Origin: Streptomyces sp. SirexAA-E
GTDB taxonomy: Bacteria; Actinomycetota; Actinomycetes; Streptomycetales; Streptomycetaceae
Assembly: GCF_000177195.2 (NCBI RefSeq)
Contig: NC_015953.1
Coordinates: forward strand, 6,076,001-6,140,000
Reading direction: 5' to 3'
DNA: 64,000 nucleotides
Under the pieces are notes generated by a model, which had not been told where the DNA came from, did no database searches, and saw nothing but the letters and a program-made list of their open reading frames with translations. Both the position numbers and the translations under genes were made by a program. Below, one piece after another: positions 8,428 to 15,297 of this stretch. Position 1 is the first letter of the stretch; every line of letters starts with the position of its first letter.

Positions 8428-8661
8428 GTGAAGTACACCAAGGTTGCCGCCGTCGCCGCCGGAACCCTCATGGCGCTGGGCGCCGCTGCCCCGGCCATGG
8501 CCGACGCGGGTGCCGAGGCCGCCGCCGTGGGTTCCCCGGGTGTCCTGTCGGGCAACGTCCTGCAGGTCCCGGTCCACATCCCGGTGAACGTCTGCGGCAA
8601 CAGCATCAACGTCGTCGGCCTGCTGAACCCGGCCTTCGGCAACGCCTGCGTCAACGACTGA
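8428..8661 (+). CDS. Short chaplin with one chaplin domain
   Basis: This 77-residue secreted amyloid-forming protein lowers surface tension and coats aerial hyphae. The start is set at GTG 8428 (MKYTKVAAV): AAAGGG lies about seven bases upstream, whereas the ATG at 8422 directly abuts that site, and the neighbouring gene at 8910 starts with the same GTGAAGTAC. A signal peptide ends at AMA. The mature chaplin domain has the two cysteines (NVCGNSIN and GNACVND) that separate it from the cysteine-free ChpE type. Its position beside rodlins matches ChpD of S. coelicolor, but the exact orthologue cannot be fixed here. Confidence 0.93.
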   Translation: MKYTKVAAVAAGTLMALGAAAPAMADAGAEAAAVGSPGVLSGNVLQVPVHIPVNVCGNSINVVGLLNPAFGNACVND

Positions 8662-8698
8662 TCGGCGCACCGGCCGAGCCGGTCGCTCATCACGTGAG

Positions 8699-8729
8699 GC
8701 CCCGGACCGCACACGCGGTCCGGGGCTTT
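8699..8729 (+). terminator. Terminator after the short chaplin
   Basis: GCCCCGGACCGC (8699-8710) and GCGGTCCGGGGC (8715-8726) pair perfectly over 12 bp with a four-base ACAC loop, followed by TTT. This is a good intrinsic terminator. Confidence 0.88.
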
Positions 8730-8787
8730 CCCGTGCTCGGTTCGTCCCGATGTGCGGTGAAGTCCGTGGAAAAAATCCGCATCGCAC

Positions 8788-8815
8788 AGTTTCCGGTCCG
8801 CCCGTCGATCGTTAT
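8788..8815 (+). promoter_or_regulatory. Predicted promoter, AGTTTC-N16-CGTTAT
   Basis: AGTTTC (8788-8793) and CGTTAT (8810-8815) repeat the short-chaplin promoter with identical 16-base spacing, about 95 bases before the start of the small secreted protein gene. Confidence 0.55.
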
Positions 8816-8909
8816 CCCTGGTGAAAGCGGTGGACGTCACAGGCGCAGAAGGCTTGTGCGGCGCGGGAACGCGACCGGACCCCACGCCGCTGCAGAAGGG
8901 ATTTCGAAA

Positions 8910-9197
8910 GTGAAGTACGCGAAGACTGCCGCGTTCGTTGCCGGTTCCGTGGTCGCTCTCGGGACGGCTGCTCCCGCCTTCGCTGCTCCTGCAACCTCTC
9001 CCACGCTCAGTCTCACCACCGGCGTCAACCACCTCATGGCCAGCACCCCGCAGGTCCTCGATCCGGTGGTCGACACGGTGGGCGGTGCGACCAAGAAGGT
9101 CCACGAGGACGGAACCGTGGCCAGGCTGGCGGACCAGGCGACCGGTGCGGCGGCCCAGGCCGCCCCGCTGCTCGGTGGCCTGCCGGTCGGCGGCTGA
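8910..9197 (+). CDS. Small secreted protein of unknown function in the chaplin-rodlin cluster
   Basis: I do not recognise the mature domain. The 95-residue product starts at GTG 8910, nine bases after GAAGGG. Its signal peptide (MKYAKTAAFVAGSVVALG, ending PAFA) closely resembles that of the short chaplin next to it. The mature part of about 68 residues lacks cysteine and the chaplin GN motifs. It contains LSLTTGVNHLMASTP, VLDPVVDTVGGATKKV and an Ala/Gly-rich end (AAPLLGGLPVGG), with an amphipathic helical look. It shares the promoter type and leader length of the short chaplin, so it is probably made with the sheath proteins. A role in the sheath is inference. Confidence 0.75.
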   Translation: MKYAKTAAFVAGSVVALGTAAPAFAAPATSPTLSLTTGVNHLMASTPQVLDPVVDTVGGATKKVHEDGTVARLADQATGAAAQAAPLLGGLPVGG

Positions 9198-9381
9198 CCG
9201 TCCGCATCGCGGAAGTTCTCTCCATTCAGCGCATTTTCTCCGGTGCCCGGTCCGGCGCTTCCCTGGCCGGCCGGAGAACACAGCACCGTTCGAGTGAAGT
9301 GGCACAACCACGTCCGTCCGCGACGCGTGCCTTCGGCACGCCCGCGGCAGCGGGCAACAGGCAATCCAGAAGGGCTAGTTC

Positions 9382-9792
9382 ATGATCAAGAAGGTTCTGG
9401 CGTCGGCGGCGATGGCCGCCTCCGTCGCAGGCGTCTCCGCTGTCGCGGCCCCCGCTGCCATGGCCACCGGCAACGACCAGGGCACCACCGCGGTCAACGG
9501 CAACGGTGCCGTGCAGTACTACGGCAACAGCAGCACCTCGGGCAACATGAGCCCCCAGATCGGCCTGATCCAGGGCTCGTTCAACAAGCCCTGCATCGCG
9601 CTGCCCGCGAAGGCCAACCTCGGTTCGCTGATCGGCCTCGTCCCGATCTCGGTCCAGGACATCAACCTCCTGTCCTCGCCGCAGAACCAGCAGTGCACCG
9701 AGAACTCCACCCAGGCCAAGGGTGACGAGGCACTGTCGCACATCCTGAACGACATCCCGATCCTCTCGGCCAACGGCGGCGGCAACAGCTGA
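9382..9792 (+). CDS. Rodlin, copy 2
   Basis: This is a second 136-residue rodlin, starting at ATG 9382 seven bases after AGAAGGG. It keeps the family pattern (GTTAVNGNGAVQYYGNS, SPQIGLIQGSFNKPC, LIGLVPISVQDINLLSSPQ and NQQC). Compared with copies 1 and 3 it has many conservative Leu/Val to Ile changes and a YY in the first motif, so it is the most diverged of the three. A signal peptide with an AMA-type cleavage site is present. A hairpin terminator follows. Confidence 0.95.
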   Translation: MIKKVLASAAMAASVAGVSAVAAPAAMATGNDQGTTAVNGNGAVQYYGNSSTSGNMSPQIGLIQGSFNKPCIALPAKANLGSLIGLVPISVQDINLLSSPQNQQCTENSTQAKGDEALSHILNDIPILSANGGGNS

Positions 9793-9813
9793 CGTCGACC
9801 GGCCCGGCCCGAC

Positions 9814-9860
9814 GCCGGTGGCACCACGGGACCCGTCCAGTTCCCGTAGGTGCCGCCGGC
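9814..9860 (+). terminator. Terminator after rodlin 2
   Basis: A long imperfect hairpin pairs GCCGGTGGCACCACGGGA (from 9814) with TCCCGTAGGTGCCGCCGGC (to 9860). There is one bulge and one mismatch, with a loop of about 10 bases. It lies 22 bases after the rodlin stop. Confidence 0.72.
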
Positions 9861-10020
9861 GGACCGGGCCGTGCCGGTGCGCGGAACGACGGGCCGGAAC
9901 CCTGGCGGACCGGCCCTCCCCGCGCCTTCCCGCCCGGTCGGGTAACCCGATCGTGCGGATATTGGTCCGGTTGCCGCACCTGCGGTCGGCGTCTCCCGCC
10001 GGTTCGGGTAGTGCCACCCC

Positions 10021-10203
10021 ATGGACCAGTACGACAGTCAGCCCCGGCGTGGCCACGAAGGAACGCCCGACCACTCCTCGACGCCGATCTACGACCGGCT
10101 GCTCGCCGAGTGGCGGGAGGCGGGTCGGCACGCCGCCGAGCGGGAAGCGGCGGTGGCGCCCGGGAGCGTGCGGGTCTTCGTTCCGGCGGCCCGCAGGACG
10201 TAA
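10021..10203 (+). CDS. Short hypothetical protein (60 residues)
   Basis: This small ORF lies between two rodlin genes. The product is hydrophilic and charged, with an IYDRLLAEWREAGRHAAERE segment that should form a helix, and it has no signal peptide or cysteine. No convincing ribosome site precedes ATG 10021, which weakens the call. Short proteins with a YDxLLxEWRxAGR-like core are familiar in streptomycetes, so it may be a real conserved miniprotein. No function is proposed. Confidence 0.5.
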   Translation: MDQYDSQPRRGHEGTPDHSSTPIYDRLLAEWREAGRHAAEREAAVAPGSVRVFVPAARRT

Positions 10204-10329
10204 ATCCCCCTTCCGCAACGGAACGTCGACCCTTCGCCGCATCGAATCCGTTCGAGTGGTGGAGCGGAACCTTCGCTTCCGATTGCGGTTATCAGTACGT
10301 CCCACAAGGGACGCGTGGAAAGGTGAAGC

Positions 10330-10740
10330 GTGATGAAGAAGATGATGGCCGGCGCGGCCGTTGCAGTGTCCCTGATCGGTGCCTCCGCAGCCGCGGCCCC
10401 CACGGCCATGGCGATCGGCAACGACCACGGCACCACCGTGGTCAACGGCAACGGCGCCGAGTCGGAGTTCGGCAACTCCGTGACCAAGGGCCACCAGAGC
10501 CCGCAGCTCAGCCTGGTCCAGGGCTCGCTGAACAAGCTCTGCCTCGGCGTCCCGGCGAAGGTCAACGCCGGTTCGCTCGTCGGCCTGGTGCCGATCACGG
10601 TCCAGGACGTCAACGTCCTGGCCAACCCGCAGAACCAGCAGTGCGCCGACAACTCCACCCAGGCCAAGGGCGACGAGCCGCTGTCGCACCTCGTGGACGA
10701 CGTCCCGGTGCTCTCGGGCAACGGCGTCGCCAACCGCTGA
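10330..10740 (+). CDS. Rodlin, copy 3
   Basis: This is a third 136-residue rodlin. The start is taken as GTG 10330 because it aligns with the starts of copies 1 and 2; ATG 10333 is an alternative. The mature sequence is very close to copy 1 (GTTVVNGNGAESEFGNS, SPQLSLVQGSLNK, LVGLVPITVQDVNVL), with NKLC in place of NKPC. Streptomycetes normally carry one or two rodlins, so three in tandem is unusual. A bidirectional terminator follows. Confidence 0.95.
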   Translation: MMKKMMAGAAVAVSLIGASAAAAPTAMAIGNDHGTTVVNGNGAESEFGNSVTKGHQSPQLSLVQGSLNKLCLGVPAKVNAGSLVGLVPITVQDVNVLANPQNQQCADNSTQAKGDEPLSHLVDDVPVLSGNGVANR

Positions 10741-10799
10741 CGTCCCGGGGGAGTGCGGCCGGCTCCGGTCGGCCCGCATTCCCCCTGTGCGGCACCGTT

Positions 10800-10845
10800 C
10801 ACGACGATGCCCACCACTCCACGGGGGGTGGTGGGCATCGTCGTG
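10800..10845. terminator. Bidirectional terminator, 18-bp stem
   Basis: Bases 10800-10817 pair perfectly with 10828-10845 (arm ACGACGATGCCCACCAC plus one more pair). The hairpin sits between the converging rodlin 3 and DUF5949-like genes. Confidence 0.88.
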
Positions 10846-10857
10846 CGCGGACACGGC

Positions 10858-11355
10858 CTACAAGCTGCGTACCGGCAGGAGACAGTGGGCCGACGTGCTG
10901 ATGACCTCGGGATCACAGACGAAGGAACGCAGCAGCTCCTCGTCGACCGGCTGCCCGGGGGTGGCCGCCGGCCACGGGCGCGTCGCGAACATGCAGTGCA
11001 CCGCGCCCTCGGCGCGGGCCACGGCCAGCCACTCCGGGGGAACGGTGTACTGCGCCTTGAAGTGAGGGAGCGTCAGCACCGCCTGCCCGGCCTGGATCAG
11101 CAGTTTCACCGGAAGGTTCGGCGTCTCCGTGGCGTCCAGTGTCTCGCCGCCGATCCGCAGTCCGCTGCGTTCGAGGGCCGTGCGCATGGCCCGCTCTCCG
11201 GTCTCCGGTCCGTCCTGCCCGTCGCCGAGCGAATAGGTGAGGAGGAAGGCGGTGCCGCCATGCCCGTCCGGGCGCTCCCCACTCCAGGCGAGGAGGACCT
11301 GGGTGCCCAACTGGGCTTGTGTGAACGTGCTGGTGGCGGTCTGGGAAGAGGTCAT
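10858..11355 (-). CDS. DUF5949-like protein
   Basis: This 165-residue cytoplasmic protein resembles the DUF5949 family as I recall it, which is largely confined to streptomycetes and has no known function. Visible family-like parts are TFTQAQLGTQVLLAWSGE at the start, LLTYSLGDGQDGPE, NLPVKLLIQAGQAVLTLPHF, QYTVPPEWLAVARAEGAV and a LLPVRSL terminus. The start is taken at ATG 11355 (MTSSQTATS) by similarity, since no strong ribosome site is visible; GTG 11364 is possible. It has no signal peptide or membrane segment. Confidence 0.72.
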   Translation of the reverse strand: MTSSQTATSTFTQAQLGTQVLLAWSGERPDGHGGTAFLLTYSLGDGQDGPETGERAMRTALERSGLRIGGETLDATETPNLPVKLLIQAGQAVLTLPHFKAQYTVPPEWLAVARAEGAVHCMFATRPWPAATPGQPVDEELLRSFVCDPEVISTSAHCLLPVRSL

Positions 11356-11472
11356 GTCCGGCACACTAATGGCCAGGAACCGTCCGACCCGCATGCGTAT
11401 CACCCGATCGTGGGAGATCTCCCGAACTCTCCGGTGAATCAACGGTCGTGGGAGGGGGCGGACGAAAAGCGG

Positions 11473-11503
11473 TTGACGCCGTCGGGCGGCGTCCCGCTAT
11501 GGT
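11473..11503 (+). promoter_or_regulatory. Predicted promoter of the rsgA transcript
   Basis: TTGACG (11473-11478) and TATGGT (11498-11503) are 19 bases apart, slightly long for a housekeeping promoter. Transcription from about 11510 would give a 180-base leader before rsgA that contains the small ORF at 11558. Confidence 0.5.
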
Positions 11504-11557
11504 GTGCCGAGTTCGCCGGATCCGCCGCGTGCGAGGAAACAGGAGGTGAGGACATTG

Positions 11558-11629
11558 ATGACTGTCGTCGCGATGGGCGCTGCCCACGACCCGAAGAGCA
11601 TCGTTCCCACCCCTGTGGCCACCGGCTGA
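11558..11629 (+). CDS. Small upstream ORF (23 codons) in the rsgA leader
   Basis: The frame starts at ATG 11558 (MTVVAMGAAHDPK...) and ends at TGA 11627. It is preceded by GGAGGTGAGG, one of the strongest ribosome sites in the window; an in-frame TTG at 11555 sits at better spacing. Such a site in front of a 23-residue frame suggests it is translated. It lies on the predicted rsgA leader, 62 bases before the rsgA start, so it may be a leader peptide or a free-standing micropeptide. I do not recognise the sequence. Confidence 0.5.
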   Translation: MTVVAMGAAHDPKSIVPTPVATG

Positions 11630-11643
11630 CCCGAACCTTTCCT

Positions 11644-11693
11644 CCGCGCCCGAGAGCGCGGTGCCGGGGCCACCCTTGTGAAGGGTTTCCCTT
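11644..11693 (+). promoter_or_regulatory. rsgA translation-initiation region with competing hairpins
   Basis: A hairpin CCGCGC/GCGCGG (11644-11661) is followed by the rsgA ribosome site GAAGGG (11680-11685). The AAGGG at 11681-11685 is flanked on both sides by CCCTT (11673-11677 and 11689-11693), so it can be masked by either copy, and the second copy runs into the TTG start codon. This suggests restrained or regulated initiation. Confidence 0.5.
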
Positions 11694-12846
11694 GTCTTTC
11701 CCCAAGCTTCAGTCGTCCTCCCCGTCGCACCCGCTGGCCCTCTTCGGCTGGGACGAGGACTGGGCCGCAGCCTTCGCCCCGTACGCCGAGCAGGGACTCC
11801 TGCCGGGACGGGTGGTGCGGGTGGACCGCGGTCAGTGCGACGTGGTCACCCCGCACGGCACCCTCAGGGCGGACACCGCGTTCGTGGTGCCCCGCGACCC
11901 GATGCGGATCGTCTGCACCGGTGACTGGGTGGCCCTCGACCGGGACGGCGACCCGCTGTTCGTCCGCACCCTGCTGCCCCGGCGCACCGCCTTCGTACGG
12001 TCGGCGTCCTCGCAGCGCTCCGAGGGCCAGGTCCTCGCCACCAACGTCGACCACGTCGTCATCTGCGTCTCGCTCGCCGTCGACCTGGACCTCGGTCGGC
12101 TGGAACGCTTCCTGGCCCTGGCCATGTCCAGCACCGCGGGGGCGGCGCTCCTCGGCGACGGCGCGCGGGCACCGGAACACGAGGCGCGTCCGCTCGTCCT
12201 GCTGACCAAGGCCGATCTCGTCCCGGACGCCGCCACGCTGTCCCATCTCGTCCAGGACGTCGAGGGCATCGCCCCGGGCGTGCAGGTGCTGCCCGTCAGC
12301 TCCACCACCGGGGAGGGCGTCGACGTGTTCCGCGCCGTCGTCGCCGACGGCACCAGCGTGCTGCTCGGAATCTCCGGCGCCGGCAAGTCGACCCTCGCCA
12401 ACACCCTGCTCGGCCAGGAGGTGATGGACGTACAGGAGGCGCGCGGCGTGGACGGCAAGGGCCGGCACACCACCACCACACGCAACCTCCTCGTGCTCCC
12501 CGGCGGCGGCATCCTCATCGACACCCCCGGGCTGCGCGGGGTCGGTCTCTGGGACGCCGAGGCGGGCGTCGGACAGGTCTTCTCCGAGATCGAGGAGCTG
12601 GCCGGGGAGTGCCGCTTCCACGACTGCGCCCACGAGACCGAGCCGGGCTGCGCGGTGCTGGCCGCCGTCGCGGACGGCGTCCTGCACGCCCGGCGGCTGG
12701 ACAGCTATCGCAAGCTGCTCCGGGAGAACCACCGCATCGCGGCCAAGACCGACGCCCGGCTGCGCAGCGAGACCCTGCGCGAGTGGAAGCGCCGCAGCGC
12801 CGAGGGGAGGGCCGGCATGCAGGCCAAGCGGGGACACCTGCGGTAG
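11692..12846 (+). CDS. rsgA: Ribosome small-subunit-dependent GTPase A
   Basis: RsgA is a circularly permuted GTPase that helps mature the 30S subunit and checks its decoding centre. The 384-residue protein starts at TTG 11692, six bases after GAAGGG. An OB-like N-terminal domain is followed by the permuted G motifs: TKAD (G4), VSSTTGEG (G5), P-loop GISGAGKST at 226-234, then TTTR and DTPGLRG. The C-terminal zinc site is Cys307, Cys312, His314 and Cys320. The N-terminus is longer than in the E. coli protein. The leader is unusual (see neighbouring entries). Confidence 0.93.
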   Translation: MSFPKLQSSSPSHPLALFGWDEDWAAAFAPYAEQGLLPGRVVRVDRGQCDVVTPHGTLRADTAFVVPRDPMRIVCTGDWVALDRDGDPLFVRTLLPRRTAFVRSASSQRSEGQVLATNVDHVVICVSLAVDLDLGRLERFLALAMSSTAGAALLGDGARAPEHEARPLVLLTKADLVPDAATLSHLVQDVEGIAPGVQVLPVSSTTGEGVDVFRAVVADGTSVLLGISGAGKSTLANTLLGQEVMDVQEARGVDGKGRHTTTTRNLLVLPGGGILIDTPGLRGVGLWDAEAGVGQVFSEIEELAGECRFHDCAHETEPGCAVLAAVADGVLHARRLDSYRKLLRENHRIAAKTDARLRSETLREWKRRSAEGRAGMQAKRGHLR

Positions 12847-12921
12847 TCCGGCACCCGGTCGGGCTCGACGTCCGGAAACCGCGAGTGCCGCCCTGCGGCG
12901 GGGGCGCACACTGGACGTGTG

Positions 12922-14271
12922 ATGGACGAACGGACCAGGTACGAGGCGGTGAGCAGCCGCGACGCGCGCTTCGACGGAGAGTTCTTCTTCGCCGTCGCGA
13001 CCACCGGCATCTACTGCCGGCCGAGCTGCCCCGCCGTCACCCCCAAGCGGGAGAACGTCCGGTTCTACCCGACGGCCGCCGCGGCGCAGGGACACGGCTT
13101 CCGGGCATGCAGACGCTGCCGCCCGGACGCCGTGCCCGGTTCCGCCGAATGGAACGTACGCGCCGACGTCGTGGGACGCGCCATGCGGATGATCGGCGAC
13201 GGCGTGGTCGACCGGGAGGGCGTCCCCGGACTCGCCGGCCGGCTCGGCTACAGCACCCGCCAGGTGCAGCGACAGCTCACCGCCGAGCTGGGCGCCGGGC
13301 CCGTCGCGCTGGCCCGCGCCCAGCGCTCTCACACCGCCCGGGTGCTGCTGCAGACCACGGACCTGCCGGTCACGGAGATCGCCTTCGCGTCCGGCTTCGC
13401 CAGCGTGCGCCAGTTCAACGACACGATCCGGCAGATCTACGCCCGCACCCCCAGCACGCTGCGCACCGAGGCCGGAACGGGCCTGGGCGCGAGCGCCCCG
13501 GTGGGCCGCCGGGCCGGCATCCCGCTACGGCTGGCCCACCGGGGCCCGTACGCGGCCCGCGAGGTCTTCGACCTCCTGGCCGACGAGGCGGTGCCCCTGG
13601 TCGAGGAGGTCGGCGGTGCCCCCGGCGCCCGTACCTACCGGCGCACCCTGCGTCTGCCGTACGGGGCGGGCATCGCCTGTGTCGACGAGGCGTCCGCCGG
13701 GCCCTGGCTGGAGGCCCGCATCCAGCTGACCGACCTGCGTGACCTGACGACCGCCGTGCAGCGGCTGCGGCGCCTGTTCGACCTGGACGCCGATCCGTAC
13801 GCCGTCGACGAGGCGCTGGGCGCCGATCCGCGGCTGGCCCCGCTCGTCGCCGCGCGTCCCGGGCTGCGCTCACCGGGGTCCGCCGATCCCGAGGAGTTCG
13901 CGGTACGGGCACTCGTGGGCCCCACGGCCGCCGGGGCGCTGGTGGAGCGGTTCGGCAAGCTGCTGGACGTGCCGTGCGGCGGGCTCACCCACCTCTTCCC
14001 GGAGCCCGGCGTACTCGCGGAGGGCGCCCAGGACCCCGCGCTCCGGGAGCTGGCCGGGGCCCTGGCCGACGGGGCCGTCCCGCTGGACGCCGGAGCCGAC
14101 CGGGACGAGGCGGAGAAGGCCCTGCTCCGGCTGCCGGGGACCGGGCCGGTCACGGCGGCGCTGATCCGGATGCGCGCCCTGGGCGACCCGGACGTCGACC
14201 CGTACGGGACGCCCGGCGCGGACCGCCTGCGGCCATGGCGTTCGTACGCCGTGCGCCATCTGCGGAGATGA
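12922..14271 (+). CDS. Ada/AlkA fusion alkylation-repair protein, AlkA active site apparently lost
   Basis: This 449-residue protein combines a regulator and a DNA glycosylase. Residues 1-75 form the Ada zinc domain with Cys32, Cys36, Cys63 and Cys66, where Cys32 would accept the methyl group. An AraC-type HTH follows at about 80-165, then an AlkA N-domain and an HhH region (LPGTGPVTAALIRMRALGDPD). In AlkA the HhH is followed by the catalytic aspartate in a D-L-G-type segment and then RWRPWRSYA. Here ALGDPDVDPYGTPGADRL runs straight into RPWRSYAVRHL, about 25 residues short, so the catalytic segment seems missing. ATG 12922 is used; GTG 12919 is adjacent. Confidence 0.88.
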   Translation: MDERTRYEAVSSRDARFDGEFFFAVATTGIYCRPSCPAVTPKRENVRFYPTAAAAQGHGFRACRRCRPDAVPGSAEWNVRADVVGRAMRMIGDGVVDREGVPGLAGRLGYSTRQVQRQLTAELGAGPVALARAQRSHTARVLLQTTDLPVTEIAFASGFASVRQFNDTIRQIYARTPSTLRTEAGTGLGASAPVGRRAGIPLRLAHRGPYAAREVFDLLADEAVPLVEEVGGAPGARTYRRTLRLPYGAGIACVDEASAGPWLEARIQLTDLRDLTTAVQRLRRLFDLDADPYAVDEALGADPRLAPLVAARPGLRSPGSADPEEFAVRALVGPTAAGALVERFGKLLDVPCGGLTHLFPEPGVLAEGAQDPALRELAGALADGAVPLDAGADRDEAEKALLRLPGTGPVTAALIRMRALGDPDVDPYGTPGADRLRPWRSYAVRHLRR

Positions 14272-14283
14272 CCGGGGCGGTCC

Positions 14284-14661
14284 TCAGGGCCGCTGTTCCT
14301 CCAGGCCCCAGCTGTGGATCCTCCCCGGGTGGATGCGGATGACCTCCTGGCTGAACTGCGGGCCCAGATCGTGCGGGCCGACGAGCAGTTCGGCCTCGCC
14401 CCGGATGTCGACGCCCCGGACCGTCCACGGCCGCACGCTGACGATGTCGTCGACGACCAGGGCGACCTTCGGGTTGGCCTGGAGGTTGCGCCATTTCTTC
14501 GTCGTCCCCATGGCGTACCCGCCGACGAGGATCGTGCCGTCCGGCTGCGGGAAGTAGCCGACCGGGTTGGCCTGCGGCTGTCCCCCGGGGTCGACGGTGG
14601 CGAGCCTGCCGAGCCGCTGGGAGCCGAGGTACGCGCGCTCGGCCTCGCTGAATTCGGTCAT
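14284..14661 (-). CDS. PPOX-class (F420-dependent type) split-barrel protein
   Basis: This 125-residue split-barrel protein of the pyridoxamine-phosphate-oxidase-like superfamily would bind F420 or FMN and carry out a redox reaction on an unknown substrate. The pattern LGRLATVDPGGQPQANPVGYF, the TTKKWRNLQANPKVALVVDD segment and the late RGEAELL strand are typical of the actinobacterial F420-dependent branch. The start is ATG 14661 (MTEFSEAERAYL). It converges on the Ada/AlkA gene with only 12 bases between the stops. Confidence 0.85.
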   Translation of the reverse strand: MTEFSEAERAYLGSQRLGRLATVDPGGQPQANPVGYFPQPDGTILVGGYAMGTTKKWRNLQANPKVALVVDDIVSVRPWTVRGVDIRGEAELLVGPHDLGPQFSQEVIRIHPGRIHSWGLEEQRP

Positions 14662-14742
14662 GGTGCCAGCGTCACACGCGACCGTGCCCGCGCACATCGG
14701 ACCACCGCCCTACGTCCCGGGTCCCGGCGGCGTCGGCCGGTC

Positions 14743-15225
14743 TCAGGCCCGGATCAGGACGCCCAGCCACGCGCCCACCGGCAGCAGGCAGCAGTAGAGG
14801 TCCAGGAGCACCGAGCGGCCGGTCGCCCGCATCACCGACCTGACGGAAGCCCGGCCCGCCCCGTGGCTGCCCAGGCGCAGCCGTTCGGTGCCGTAGACCG
14901 TCCCGACGTATCCCAGGACACCGCCGAGCACCGGCACCACGAAGAAGCCGGCGATCGCGGACACCCCGGCCAGCATGAGCGTGCCGCGCGGCACTCCCGC
15001 GGCCGCCGTGCGGCGGCCGGGCAGCAGCGCCTTCAGCGCCTGGTCCAGCAGGAGCAGGCAGGTCGTCCCGATCAGCACACCCCAGGCGACCGGTGTCGTG
15101 TCCGTCAGAGCCCACCACAGCACCGCGGCCCAGACGATCGCCTGCCCGGGCACACCCGGCACCAGTACCCCGACCAGGCCGAGCAGCATCACCCCGGCGA
15201 CGGCGACGAGCTGCCACACACTCAT
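14743..15225 (-). CDS. DUF456 family membrane protein
   Basis: This 160-residue integral membrane protein is made largely of hydrophobic segments, at about residues 5-25, 28-48, 50-66 and 82-108, with another near the end. It carries the glycine-rich VLVPGVPGQAIVWAAVLWW and FFVVPVLGGVLGYVGTVYG stretches seen in DUF456 proteins. No function is established. It lies between the PPOX gene and a LuxR-type regulator on the same strand, with gaps of about 80 bases on each side, so co-transcription is possible but not shown. Confidence 0.8.
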   Translation of the reverse strand: MSVWQLVAVAGVMLLGLVGVLVPGVPGQAIVWAAVLWWALTDTTPVAWGVLIGTTCLLLLDQALKALLPGRRTAAAGVPRGTLMLAGVSAIAGFFVVPVLGGVLGYVGTVYGTERLRLGSHGAGRASVRSVMRATGRSVLLDLYCCLLPVGAWLGVLIRA

Positions 15226-15297
15226 TCGACCAGCGTGCCGGAGCCCACGCGGTCCCGCCCGCCGACACCGGGCCGCACGCCCGTCGTGCGGAGCGGG

